DNA of 64,000 bases from Artocarpus heterophyllus (GCA_025403435.1 CM046350.1:9273512-9337511), one strand, 5' to 3'; numbered from the stretch's first letter, positions 1 to 11,636 are shown. The notes: generated from the sequence alone by a model not told the origin. Made by a program: numbers and translations.

Positions 1-2361
1 TATTATAAAAAATTCTTTTCATCCGAATGATGTTATAAACCAACTATTTGTAAAATTGTAGACCTCAATTTACTTGTAATATATTTTTTAGATTGGGTCC
101 TACTGTTTTATTAGTAACGGGTTATAACGTTATGAAGTTAAATAAGATTGCTTAATTATTATTAACAAACTCTACCGAACAAACTATATTAAAGAAATAA
201 CCAACGTTGTAGTTGTATCCACTAAAAAAATTATAAAAATAAAATGTGTTTGTAGATGAGTGACATTCATGTACTGTCTATCTGTTCTAGATATTTGATT
301 AAATCAACCAAATATTGGACTAATCAAGCTGAAAAAGCCAATAAAAGAAAGGAATATTAATCAAGGTTTATAATATTGTTGACCGTGTATAAACATATAA
401 ACAAAAATGAACGCGAACCAAGTAGTGGACAAACATGTCATGGTGTCCATGAACAAATTGATAATAGAAAATGACAAAAAAAATGTAGAAGCAATCCTCA
501 TGATCTAATAAACAAGTACAAATGAATCAACCAGACTTTTGATTGAACAAAATCTAAAAGGAAAAGCCTGCCTTTATAAGTTTCCTCCTACATAAATAAA
601 TAAAAACGGAAGGAAACATGGACAATGCATTGGAAATTTAAATTCACAAAAATCTTTCTTATAAATCGGACAAGAATAGTGGAATGCAGTACTAACCATT
701 GGTGTATCATGTCCGATTTTGAAACTTGGTACATGCTTATTCCCTCTCTTACTGGTGAAACCTGTTATTTATCAGTGTTGGAATTTTTCTACACATCGAG
801 CTAGGCTTGGTATTTGTATTTTCTTGACTTGTAATATATTTCCCCTTAAAAAACAAAAACAAACATTTTGCAGGTCCCATAATGCAAATTTACTAGCTAA
901 GGACAAATTGTCTTGGTCCAAATTTTGGCACCACACCAGTTCTAATTTGTGTTGTGTGAGCCTAGTAATTGATATATACCTAGGGCTCTTGTATACATAG
1001 GAATGTGTTAGAGCATGGCCGGGCGATTTTTTACCCCACATACGTGGCCCTGTAGAAGGTGGGGTCTGATTTCATTCTTTATGCCAAAGTGGTACGCATT
1101 GCATTGTTGGTTTTCTATTTAGTATTTGTAATTGTTGTGCCACCGGCTATATGGCATGGCTGTAAGAAATCAAATGGGTAAAGTTGTAAATATTTAGCAA
1201 GTAGGAGGGCTCATTGGATGCAATGGGCATTACTGAAAGCTATTATTGACATTATGATCATGTTTTATGCTATTTATATATTTGAAAAACATTAAAGTAA
1301 TGTCAAGATTATATTGTTAAGGCTTAACAATCCCTGAAAAAATTAAAATAATGTCAAGATTATATCGTTTATTGATAAATATACCTCGTAATTTAACGAA
1401 TGTTACGATTTATCCTCTATATTAGGAGACTATAAAGGTGTCCATTAAATTTTAAGAAATTGGTTCAATTTCATCCTTGTACTTATTTAAAAAAAATAAA
1501 ATGAAAAGGCAAATGTATTCTTAACTAGTTTTTTAAAAATATTCAAATATTTTTTTTAAATATGCCAATCAAATATTTCTTACCATTATACATACTTTTT
1601 TTTTCCAACCTTCAATCAATACTCACATGTATAATAGTGTATCAACATAGGATTGCAGTAGAAATGCCATGGCAGCATAATAGATGATTATCATATATGT
1701 TGGGTAACTTCCCCCATAATGGATGTGGGGGAGCATAGAAGAATCCTATCATATTTATACAAGTCCCTTGCAGTCATACACTAACTCATTAATTTTTTCG
1801 TAGTCAATCATCCTTTTCCACTAATTAGTAAAAGACATAGACACGCGCAGATGAAATTTTGGAAAAATCAGAAACAGAAATACAGATCCAAATATTATAT
1901 ATTTGGAAATATTATATCAAAAAATTAGTATCAAATTAACTCACTGATTATAACAGACAGAAAACAGGTCTCCAAATTCTTGAACAATTTTTTTTAAAAA
2001 AAACTATCCCTACTTCATTTTGGTACTGAAGAAAATGGAAATGAAGAACAAAAGAAGAAGACAAACAAGTATCAAAGATTTAATTTTATTAGGTTCTTTT
2101 TTTGTTCTACTCTTTTCATTAATAGTTCAAAAATTACAGAATGTTATATCTGAAAAAATTTATTTTCGGAAAGGGCATGTTTGACTTTTTTTAGGTGACA
2201 TTTAAATTTTAACTGAATATAAGGTAGAAATTGGTCGTGAGAGTATAAATTCAAGGTTTAAATACGAGACACTCTAAAACGTGATTTTTTGATAACCAAA
2301 CACAATACATGGCTTAAATACACCACACATTTCAGCGTCATATGAAATATGAATATATATG
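1..2361. other. AT-rich intergenic DNA, no gene recognised
   Basis: No open frame here resembles a protein family. A short direct duplication is visible: a stretch reading AATGTCAAGATTATAT occurs near 1298 and again near 1350. A slightly less AT-rich patch at about 640-1120 could be a decayed repeat, but I cannot assign it. Confidence 0.5.
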
Positions 2362-2525
2362 TGGTGTTTGACAGTTAATGGTACGCACCACTTTCTTAGT
2401 TATAAATAGTTTAAAGTTTTTATATGCTACAATAACAATAAAAAAATCTCTATGATGTAAAATTTTCACATGCTATAGTAAAAACAGTTTTAACCAATAG
2501 TTCTCGTCATTCTGTCAAACACTTT
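2362..2525. repeat. MITE copy, GTGTTTGG/CTCACATGCTACAGTA family
   Basis: This is one member of a family of roughly 100-170 bp elements scattered through the window. It begins with a GGTGTTTGAC-type end and closes with GTCAAACACT, its inverted counterpart. Between them are the family's internal motifs, a TATATGCTACAATAA-like block and a TTCACATGCTATAGTA block. The short size and the inverted ends suggest a non-autonomous DNA transposon, possibly of hAT type. Target duplications are not clear. Confidence 0.6.
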
Positions 2526-2651
2526 AATAGTTTGACCAGTGTACTCGTAAACATGAAAAAATATGAGGGCCTATAAAAAAATACGAAAAAAATGAAGAAA
2601 TTTAGTTAAACTAAAAATTTAGTTAACTATAAAAAAAAAGTTATGGAGACG

Positions 2652-5448
2652 TGTAACGCCCCTATGTGGGGGTTAGTAGTATTGAATAAATAAAAATAAT
2701 TTTAAATTCAATATTATTTAAATCAATTAAACAATGCCCATGGGTCTTTAGACAAAAATAAAAATAAACGTTTAAATACAAACCACAGTTTTTAGTGTAG
2801 CACCAAATATATATAGTACAATTCTCAAATAACTTAACACTGTCATCATAAAAAAATATAATACAAATCTTACATGTTCTAGACAAGTTACAAATAAACA
2901 TGATCATCTAACACGAAAACAGCAGAGTTGTTGTTGCCTATTCCTCTTTAAATATATTGCACTGAGTTTCACTTGAGAGACGAAGATATGATAGGGATGA
3001 GCATCGACATGCCCAGTAGGGAAAATCATGACTCACCTTATGGTTTATCCATTACCACATTAAAACTGCATGGTTAGTTAAGTTACGTCATATTCCAGAT
3101 TATAAGGTTTATTATGATCACATCTTGCAGATACCATAGTTAATCATTACTAAGTTTCATAATTATACATTTATACAAATATTACCATTCATCATTGTTC
3201 CTAGGTATCCATATTAAATAGAGTATCACTCAACTCATCAAAACCCAAATAGGTGCACTTGGCCACCCTCTAAACATTCCAAGGGTGTTCTGGTGAGGGG
3301 ACATCAAGTCCCGAGTCCTCACCAAGTCAATTCCTATACAGTATATTTTGGAACTTTCAACCCAAAGAAGCGTCATCACCTTCCTCCTATTTTACCTTTT
3401 AGGGTATTCGTGTCCAAGGACATAACCGCTGCCCTTTTTACATCTCACTATTCCTTTGTATTCAATTTTTATTTATAGAGTCAAATTTCTAAGCATGCTT
3501 CTCAATTTATAACATATGTCAAATCATTATATTCCTCGTTATACAATATACATATTTTACAACATAAAACAACTAAATTTAATTTACCAAAACCTCACAA
3601 AAGATGAGTAATAGAATCCCTACCTTCACAATCTTTTAATCTCAAAATTAATTAAGGTTAGCTCCACACATCCTTGACCATAAGGCATGTATAAGGACAA
3701 TTAAAACTAAAGTACAACGTATAATTACATTCATAAGTGAATTATGTGTAAACCCATCTCACTAGTGCCATTAAAGTTTTTTATGCAATTGTTCTTTAAA
3801 TACCAAGTAAACAATTTTTTTCTTAAACACAATATAAAATACATACAAGTAATCTATATGTCTTAGTCTCTAATAAGAATTCATAAATCATTTAGGATAG
3901 TATTGGGAAGGTTGCAAGACATTAAGGGACTAGCAGATGAGCAAAGTTGGGTTCTTGGTTCAAGTTAACAGCTAGTATACCATGGCAAATTGATGGTATA
4001 CTTTTACAAAAAGGCGGGTTCACTATCTACAATCAACACATGGGTTAACAGGTGGTTTACTTAAGGTAGACGGGTGGTTTACTATCATTGGCAGGTTTAC
4101 TAGTTTCCAATCTGAAAATTAAAAAATTCATAGAAATTAAAATACAACTCCAATTTAGGCTCATGATAGCTCGTTGGAAAGCTTAGGATGTGTACTTTTT
4201 AAATATGCAAACCAATTTACAAAATTCATTTTCATTTAACTCCAAAATTTTAAGAAAGAGCCACTGCCCGTAGAGGTATTACAAAGTTCATGGAAGGCCA
4301 AGTTTTTCTTTAACTCAAAGCATATTATCCTTGTTCAAAATCTCAAAGTCATTCCAAAATATGCAACATGCATTATATAATCACAATAAACATATTCTCA
4401 TGAGTTTTATATCAAAATCATTATCAAATTATATCTCTAGCCTTTCTTGTAAATAATGATAAAAACATGCTTAAGTTTGCTCTTTAAGCTCAAAACATTA
4501 AAGCATCAATCTTAAAATTATGGAAACTGGTTTAAACATTCCTAGCTTTTTTGTAATATTGTTATCAAACTAAAATAAAGGTTAGTTGTTGGTTTCAATT
4601 CAAGACTCATGTTTTTGTTCATATATGTTCAATATGCATGTCAACATAACTAGAATTTTTGCAATGAATTTTGAACACGAAAATTATACATTAAACATGG
4701 AGAAAACACATACTAAAAACCAAGTTTAGATTAAAGATAACTACCTCAAAAATCCTTTGAAAAGCACCAAAGTTTGGGTTAAAAATCAAGCTTAAATTAA
4801 CTCTAAAACCGCCTTGACCATGGTTGAGAATTATAATTGTCTTGGCTACAAAGAGAGCTTTGTGCTCTATGTCTTTAGTTAGAAATTGAAGTGAGAAAGG
4901 GAGAGGATGAGAAACTAGAGAAGAAGGTGGTGATGGTTAAATAAAAAGATATCAAAATGCTTGAGAGGAAGGGAAAGTTTACGGGGAAAGTTGTAAGAAG
5001 AAACAAAAGAGCATTAAAAGAAAATATCATCATGTCTCCCATGGAGACTTTTAGCAAGTAATGCCAACATAATTGAGGGGACAATTGGAGTGAGTTATGG
5101 AAGAAGATGAAGAAAAAATTAAATAGGTGGTTGAGAAAATATCTCAATGTCTTCTATTAATTGAGGGAAAATTAATTCCATGGCTCCTTCGGAGACTTTT
5201 AGCAAAATGAAAAAAAGGCTACATAATTGAGCATTAATTTAGGGAGACAAGATTGATAGAAGTGAGTATTGAAAAATTTTGAATGTTTTCTATGAAGACT
5301 TGGTAAGAAAATACTAAAGTAGCATTTTTTTTAATGATTGAAACAACACAGATAAACTTGGTAATTTTAAATACTATAAAATTTTAAATTGTCATATTTT
5401 ATTTATTAAATTTTACAAAATCATGCCCGTTAAAATACGGGTGTTACA
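2652..5448. mobile_element. Solo-LTR-like element, 2.8 kb, TGTAAC...GTTACA ends, 5-bp TSD AGACG
   Basis: The element starts TGTAACGCCC and ends GGGTGTTACA, so it has the TG...CA ends of an LTR. AGACG lies immediately outside both ends (2647-2651 and 5449-5453), a perfect 5-bp target-site duplication as made by LTR-retrotransposon integrase. The two ends are also inverted copies of each other for several tens of bases, both continuing into an AATAAATAAAA-rich stretch. No gag or pol coding remains inside. Internal repeats are visible: GGAGACTTTTAGCAA near 5041 and near 5190, and GGTGGTTTACT-type motifs near 4050-4090. The simplest reading is a very long solo LTR left by LTR-LTR recombination; a non-coding LARD-like element is possible. 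Orientation is ambiguous because the ends are mutually inverted. Confidence 0.75.
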
Positions 5449-5453
5449 AGACG

Positions 5454-6103
5454 CAACAGCGAAATTGTGAAGATCTGTCTTGAAAAAATTATTACATTTT
5501 TAAAATGACCAGCCTTCAAAACAACGCAACAGCAGGAAAAAAAAAAATCTGTCCACAAACGCGAGCCAATTTACGCCCTTCGAAAATGAATAAAAAAATT
5601 AAATAAAACCACCCTAAAAAGAATCAACCAGTTACAGATAATAAGAATTGAACACTTTTAAGATTGCCCTTCATCGTTTCCACAGCCGTTGATCTATATC
5701 TAAACGGCTAGTAATAAATGGTGGTATGTGGATGGTAATAGTGCCCTACATATATATATGTGTATGTGTGTATATATCATGCACGGGAAAAAAAAAGGAA
5801 AAAAAATACTACAAAGTAACTAGCGTACGTTCCTTACTATATTCAGGAAATCACGTACGTTCGTTAATGAAACTCTCATTCTTAAGACCCAGATCGAACA
5901 AAACGATCCACCGACAACTACGTTACAAGAATACTCCCCATTATCTATCTATCCACCACACCCCCCAACAAAATCCACATTTTTCATTATGAATTTGACA
6001 TTTATAGGCCGTGTTTCTTTTAACTTTTAATTGCGCAGTAATATTGAAACAACGTACGAGAATCGAAAATAGTAATACAAATTATAAACCAAAAAAAGAA
6101 GAA
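5454..6103. other. Intergenic and 3' flank of the esterase gene
   Basis: The part nearest 6103 should include the 3' untranslated region of the minus-strand esterase gene. The rest is AT-rich with short A-runs and a TATATATATGTGTATGTGTG stretch near 5750. No other gene is seen. Confidence 0.5.
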
Positions 6104-7078
6104 TTAATTCTTGGGACCGTACTTCTCCGCCTTCTCATCGATCCACTCCTTCATGTCCCTCAACACGATGCTCGAGTTCTCGTCCGTCTCTCCTTGTATC
6201 AACGAGTGGTACATCCCGTCGTAAAGCTTCAAGGACTTGTCCGCGCTTGATGCCTTCTCGTACAGCAGCTTCGACGACGACGGACACGTCACCCTGTCGT
6301 CGGTCCCATGCACCGTCAAAAACGGCGCCGTCACTTTCGAGAAGTTATCCTGTATGTACTGGCACACCCTAGCCAGCTCCCTCATGGTCCCCACCCTAGG
6401 GCTCCCCGTGTACCTCCTTGGATTTGATGCTATGATTTTCAGCTTCTCCGGGTCCTTGATCGACTTCCCCACTATTTTCTTATCAGGCAAGACCGCCCAC
6501 GTATCGGCCACACCGAAGAGCAGCCCGTAGAGGAACAATCTGACTTTGCTAGGCTTCATGTCTTCCGGCATGACGAAGAGCGGGGCCGAGAAGATCAGCC
6601 CCGTCCACGTGTCGGGATCGGACTGGAAGTACATGAGCATGGCGGCGGATCCGCCCATGGACTCGCCGAAGAGGAAGGCGGGGAGGTCGGCGTAGGGCGG
6701 GGAGCGGCGGACGTGGGTGAAGAAGTTGAGGGAGGCGGCGGCGACCTTCTCCATGTCCCCGAGGTAGCCGTGGAGGCCGTCCGAGCGGCCGTGGCCGAGG
6801 AGGTCGGCGGCGAAGACGGCGTAGCCCCAGTTGGAGAAGCTTATGCAGATCTTCTGGAAAAGCCAGCCCGTGTCGGAGCCGTAGCCGTGGTTCATGTAAA
6901 CGGAGCCTTTGATTTTGGGGGAGTTCAGAGGGAGGAAGCTCTGGGTGAAGAGCTTGCCGTGAGGGGTTTGGAAGTAGGATTTGGTGTTGCGCACCCCATG
7001 GGAGGTGTAGTACTCCTCCTCCGGCATGTCTCCCCAGAAATTCGGAGGCGTGAAAGGAATATCGGCAACGGCGGGCAT
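6104..7078 (-). CDS. CSE: Caffeoyl shikimate esterase / monoacylglycerol-lipase-type hydrolase
   Basis: This is a single-exon 324-residue alpha/beta hydrolase of the plant MAGL family. It closely resembles caffeoyl shikimate esterase (Arabidopsis CSE, also annotated LysoPL2), which hydrolyses caffeoyl shikimate to caffeate and shikimate in lignin biosynthesis. Visible motifs are PPNFWGDMPEEEYYTS near the N-terminus, the oxyanion-side HGYGSD at residues 64-69, the nucleophile elbow GESMG with Ser140, the acid in HGTDD near Asp260, and His291 in DGMYHSL. Length matches the roughly 330-residue family. I start at ATG 7078 (MPAVADI); the frame extends 18 bases upstream only to a TTG. No signal peptide or membrane segment is seen. 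The CDS is clearly richer in GC than its surroundings. A hAT transposon lies about 370 bp upstream. Related MAGLs acting on lipids share this fold, so the substrate is inferred from similarity. Confidence 0.9.
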   Translation of the reverse strand: MPAVADIPFTPPNFWGDMPEEEYYTSHGVRNTKSYFQTPHGKLFTQSFLPLNSPKIKGSVYMNHGYGSDTGWLFQKICISFSNWGYAVFAADLLGHGRSDGLHGYLGDMEKVAAASLNFFTHVRRSPPYADLPAFLFGESMGGSAAMLMYFQSDPDTWTGLIFSAPLFVMPEDMKPSKVRLFLYGLLFGVADTWAVLPDKKIVGKSIKDPEKLKIIASNPRRYTGSPRVGTMRELARVCQYIQDNFSKVTAPFLTVHGTDDRVTCPSSSKLLYEKASSADKSLKLYDGMYHSLIQGETDENSSIVLRDMKEWIDEKAEKYGPKN

Positions 7079-7079
7079 G

Positions 7080-7157
7080 GTTTGGTGGTTTTTCAATGAA
7101 TGATTGATGATCAGATGGTGAGGACTTAAGGTGGAAAGTACAGATGTGGTGTTTGGT
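7080..7157 (-). promoter_or_regulatory. Two ACCAAAC (SMRE/AC-type) MYB sites upstream of the esterase start
   Basis: On the minus strand ACCAAAC occurs at 7080-7086 and 7151-7157. It fits the secondary-wall MYB-responsive consensus ACC(A/T)A(A/C)(T/C). Such sites are known in lignin-gene promoters, which suits a CSE role. The motif is short and can occur by chance, and the first copy lies in the 5' leader. No clear TATA box is seen between the ORF and the hAT insertion. Confidence 0.35.
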
Positions 7158-7440
7158 GTTGGTGGATGATATTTTGTGGAGGGGGTGGAGTCCAGTGGAG
7201 GGGAGACGTGGTTTTCAAGTTTTTTTTTTTTTAATCAAAGTCACAATGCTGTCTGGCTTTTGTAATGGATTGTTTCCAGCTTTCGATACCCTAGTGGGGT
7301 CCATGTTGATTGGCTGTCTATCTGTCTTGTGGCTAGGGTTTCCTTTTTCGGTTTCTAAAAGCCCAATATTATGAGCATAATGACAATTTCTTAGGTGTGT
7401 GAGAGTACGGTTTGAATGGCAAAGTTTTAATTGTAAACAT
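7158..7440. other. Short proximal upstream region between esterase gene and hAT element
   Basis: This is all the host promoter sequence that remains next to the esterase before the transposon begins. It contains a T-run at 7220-7232. No coding content is supported. Confidence 0.5.
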
Positions 7441-7448
7441 CTCAGGTG
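7441..7448. repeat. Left 8-bp target-site duplication of hAT element (CTCAGGTG)
   Basis: CTCAGGTG abuts the left terminus and is repeated exactly at 11637-11644 beside the right terminus. Eight base pairs is the duplication length made by hAT transposases. Confidence 0.92.
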
Positions 7449-7977
7449 TAGTGTTGCAAGAACGGGCCGGCCCGGTCTGGCTTGGCTCGTTCTCCTTAGG
7501 CCCACACGGCCTGCAGGCCAGGCCGGCCCAGCCGGCCCGGCCATGAATTTCATGGGCTGGGGCGGGCCAGCCCATATTAAAAATAACTTGGCCCGGCCCG
7601 GCCCGCGGGCTAATTTTATATGGGCCGTGTCGTGGGTCATGTCGGGCCGTGCTGTGGGTTGTGTCGGGCCGTGCCGTGGGCCTTAAATAGGCCGGCCCAT
7701 CTTGGCCCATCATGGTTTTAAATGGGCCAGCCCATCTAAGCATGTAATTTTTAATTTTTAAACAAGTTAATAAATATAAAAGTTTGAATAGTTAAGGGAA
7801 ATATAAAAAAAAAGATATTTTATTTACGATTGCCTCATTAAAAATCTTTCCAAGGAAAACCCAGTGGGACAAAACCTTGGTAAGGAAAAAAGAGTACATC
7901 GGGATAATTATACATTAGATGTTTACAAAATTACTAAAAACATAAAAAAAACATAAAAAAATATTGTTCATAATTAA

Positions 7978-10077
7978 TTACAACGTATTACTCCCAGTGG
8001 GAGTATCATAAATGTCCAAATTTTCAAAGTCATCAACCCAATCATCTTGAACTTCTTGGCTTCTTCTACGAGCATCCTCCCAATCTTTGACGCACATTAC
8101 TGCTTCCAGAATATCGTCACTCATACGTGCACGCCGTTCATCAAGTACTCTACCACTGCAACTAAATACTTGTTGACTTGCAACTGTGGATACTGGTATG
8201 GTTAGTATATCACAAGCCATTTTAGAGAGTACAGGAAAAGTTCTTGACTGTGATCTCCAAAATGACAAAAGATCAAACTTATTGAAATCATGACCACCAC
8301 CTTACTCCTTGAAAATGAATGCCGCAAAATTTATTTCCAGATAGTTTTTCAATTCACTGCGTGTTGAAGATGTAGACGATGCACCGAAACCAAATCCGGT
8401 GTAGCTAATCATACTTGCCCATGAAGAACCATGTGGTACAGAAGTAGTATTTGCTAAAGGTGTAGGGGATATTGTTTGGCCTCCTCCATATTTTTCATTT
8501 TATGCTATAAATATGTTGTTAACTTTTGCTTGCACATTTTGAATGGTTATGATATCAGAATGCACCCTTAATTTTTCCCCTATACCCTTAAGCAAATATT
8601 CAACACCAGCTAATTTAACTCTCGGATCCAATACAGCAGCTATGCAATACAACGGTGGAACACGCTCCCAATATTTTTTAAATTTTTGTTCCATGAACTC
8701 AACAGATTCCTTAAACATGTCAAAATCTCTGTGCGTATCGAAGGTTGCAACAATGTCGTACAACTTATGTAATGCATGAGGAGAGGTGGGATAGTACACA
8801 CCTAAAAGTTGGAGAGTGGCTTCATAAAAAACCTTTAAGAAATTGTAAAAGCAAGAAGTAATTTGCCAATCAAATTCTTGAAGCAGCTCAGTTGGATTCT
8901 TCAAGTTATAATACGCGGTTATGACCTCTTTGTATGGTAGGCATGCATTCAGCATCAAATATGTTGAATTCCACCGGTGTCCTATGTCAGTTGGAAGTTT
9001 TTTGGGTTTCATGCTTGCTCTTTTGCAAAGCTTAGCAAACTCTTCAATTCGAGAGCCAGAACTTGCTATGTAACCCAAGGCCGTTCGAATATTTTCCAAA
9101 TAACCTTGAAAAGATTTCATGCCATCTTGAACACACAAGTTAATAATATGACAAGCACATCTTTGGTGAAAAAGTGTTTCGCCATGTTGTGGTCTCAATG
9201 TTGTTTTGAAAAGGTTAATAACAGCAGTATTAGCAGATGCATTGTCAAATGTGATGCTCAAAACCTTTTCTGTAATGCCATAAATATCAAAAACTTCCAT
9301 GATGACATCATGAATGGCCTTGGCATCATACGGATAAGGCATTGGTCGAAAAGCAATTAATCTTTTTTGAAAAGACTAATCTTTATCCACATAATGTGCA
9401 GTTACATAGATATAACTAGTTTTGGTACGACCTTCCCACAAATCAGATGTGCATGCAACAGATGTAGTGAATGAATTAAATTCAGTTACTAACTTTTCCC
9501 TCATTGAATGAAAAACTTTCATAGTGTCAGCTCTTGTGGTAGTTCTTGAAACATGCCTATATTGTGAATTATAGGCATTTTGAATGTACTCCTCGAAGGC
9601 TGGATCATCAGCAAGACTAATTGGTTGTTGAGCACTAGCCAAATATCTAGTATGCTATTCTCTAGCTCTTTGTTGGTCATATGACCAATTAGTAACACTA
9701 CCATCAAGGTTAAATTGAAGTGTTTGTTGACGACAATCAACACCACCTACACCATGCTTAGCTTTGCATTTTTTGCGATGCCTCTTTAAGTGACCAGTGC
9801 CAGAAGAGGATTTACCTGTGTAGTCTTGTTTGCATACTTTGCAAATTGCGCGCTCTTCTGTTGCACCATGCTCGTTTGTACGTGTTACGAGATCAAAGTA
9901 ATTCCAAACTGGTAAAGTTCGTTAAATTTTCCTTTTGCCCTTACGAGTGACTTCAAAAGAGCCATCAACTTGAGATAGCAAGTCAACTCCAATTTCTTCC
10001 AGTGGATCATTAAATTGTTCTTCTTTGTTGATCACCAAATGTGAAATGTTGGCTCTCCCTCTAGGTGATGATGTCAT
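7978..10077 (-). pseudogene. hAT transposase (BED finger, RNase-H-like core, hATC), broken by five in-frame stops
   Basis: One 700-codon frame runs from ATG 10077 to TAA 7978. It is interrupted by TAA 9922-9924, TAG 9655-9657, TAG 9376-9378, TAA 8500-8502 and TAA 8302-8304. Every piece stays in the same frame, so there are no frameshifts. In order it encodes a BED zinc finger at about 9800-9910 (VWNYFDLV, then CKVC, then HLKRH and a final Cys). Next is the catalytic RNase-H-like core with TSDLWEG and the segment from 9342 to 8503, containing FDNASAN, CACHIINL and DIGHRWNSTYLML. The C-terminal dimerisation domain (hATC) lies at about 8080-8250 (DILTIPVSTVASQQVFS and SGRVLDERRA). The enzyme would excise and reinsert the element in the nucleus. 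It cannot make full-length protein as read. Confidence 0.9.
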
Positions 10078-10489
10078 AGCTTCAATAAAAAATAACAATA
10101 AATTAACGTAACATAAAAATTAAATAAAATAATCACACAATAAAATTAACTTATAACAATACAAAATTAATGAACAATAAATGAAATAAATTATACCTTC
10201 AAGTTTTTTTTTTCCTTTCTGAAGAACTCTAAGTAATCTAAAAAACAGACAATACATAAGATCTCAGAAGTTTGTTGAATGAGTATCTCTGTGAATGTTC
10301 CATGTTTATTTATAGGTAAAAAACTTTATTTTTTTATTTTTTAAATCTTTTTTTTATTTTTTTTCTTTCAAGTGTAACTTGATTAGACAATTCGCTGAAG
10401 ACTTAACGTCTCAGCTTTGCACATTGCAGGCCTTCCTTCTGAGCCTCTATGTTAGGCCTGCCCCTTTATAATTACATAGGAGAATCTAA

Positions 10490-11310
10490 TGCTATGTTCA
10501 CTCACGGGTGAATATGGCATGCATAAATTATATAATATTTAATTCTTATATGTATTAAATAATACAGATATATATTAAATGTATAGTATGTTGATGTGAT
10601 AATACATGACATATAGACTCAATATTCGATTCTTAGCTTTGCTTCTCCAAAGCAAAGCATGCCTTATGTAAAAAACCTAAACTACCCCTATGTAAAATAA
10701 ACTTACATATAAAATTTTTGCCCAATGGGCAATCTGCGTCATGGTACACATACTAACAATGCCTACAAGAAAAAAATTTTAAAAATGCAAAGAAAAGAAA
10801 AAGAGCTTGTCAGGCCTATTGTAATGTGATGTGCATGGGGGATCTAATGCTATGTTCACTCACGGGTGAATATGACATGTATATATATTATATAATATTT
10901 AATTCTTACATGTATTAAATAATATATATATTAAATGTATAGTATTTTGATGTGATAATACATAACCTACAGATTCAGCATCTGATTCTCAACTTTACTT
11001 CTCAAAAGCAAAGCATGCCTACAAGGAAAAAATAAAAAAATAAAAAGAAATGAAAATAGAAGAAAAAGAACTTGGTAGACGTATTGTGATGTGATTGCAT
11101 TGGGGAAATCTCATGGCATATTCAATTATTCATTCACGGGTGAATATGGCATGTATATATATTATATAATATTTAATTCTTATATGTATTAAATAATATA
11201 TATATTAAATGTATAGTCTTTTGATGTGACAATACATGACTTACAATGAGCCTTACATGACTTACTGGGGAAGGTCATACTCAGCCATATTCACCCGTGA
11301 ATGAACATAA
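10490..11310. repeat. Diverged internal tandem repeats with palindromic ATTCACCCGTGAAT core, inside the hAT element
   Basis: A block containing TTCACTCACGGGTGAATATG followed by an AT-rich tract (ATATTTAATTCTTATATGTATTAAATAA) recurs at about 10497, 10853 and 11133. A single inverted copy of the CACCCGTGAATGAACAT core is at about 11288. The repeats lie upstream of the transposase ATG, so they are in its promoter and leader region. Their role is unknown; they may be regulatory or the product of slippage. Confidence 0.75.
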
Positions 11311-11636
11311 AAAAATATATCTAAATATATATATATATATATATGAAATTGGGCCCCAATGGGTTGGCCCATTGTGGCCCTGTATGGGCCTAGATGGGCC
11401 GGCCCATTGTGGGCCTAGATGGTCTAGGATAGGCCGGCCCATTGTGGGCCTAGACGGGCCGGGCTAGGCCTGGTGATTTTTCATGGGTCGGCCCATGGGC
11501 CAACATATATTGGCTTGGCCTAGCCCACAAGTATTTATGGGCCGTGAACAGTGCCAGGCTGTGTCTGCCCGGCCCATCACTATATCAGGACGGGCTCGGG
11601 CCGGCCCACGGGCCCCGGCCCATTGTTGCATCTCAA

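Larger units (their letters stand above)
7449..11636 (-). mobile_element. hAT-superfamily DNA transposon, full length, 4188 bp
   Basis: The left end reads TAGTGTTGCAAGAACGGGCC. The reverse complement of the right end reads TTGAGATGCAACAATGGGCC; these match at 15 of 20 positions. The TAGNG-type start at the left, the perfect 8-bp CTCAGGTG duplications and a BED-finger/hATC transposase between the ends all identify a complete hAT element. Both subterminal regions (about 7465-7740 and 11345-11630) are dense with GGGCC/GGCCC motifs, including a tandem of about 20 bp units GGGCCGTGCCGTGG-like at 7621-7682. Such clusters are where hAT transposases usually bind. The element sits in the upstream region of the esterase gene. 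The transposase gene is broken, so any later movement would need enzyme from elsewhere. Confidence 0.93.

Noticed and set aside
719..1041. Overlapping open frames on both strands
   Set aside because: Neither has a recognisable domain, a plausible promoter or splice structure; chance frames in intergenic DNA.
4875..5147. Hydrophobic 90-residue frame on the minus strand
   Set aside because: It lies inside the solo-LTR-like element and is a Phe/Leu/Ser-rich translation of an AT-rich purine tract.
7079..7096. N-terminal extension of the esterase to TTG 7096 (six extra residues)
   Set aside because: TTG is not a normal plant nuclear start. ATG 7078 gives the family-like N-terminus.
6237..7099. 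Open frames on the plus strand opposite the esterase
   Set aside because: They mirror a GC-rich coding region on the other strand and show no domain.
10490..11310. CRISPR-like array from the spaced palindromic blocks
   Set aside because: Spacing is irregular, the repeats extend into long AT tracts, and the block lies within a plant hAT transposon.
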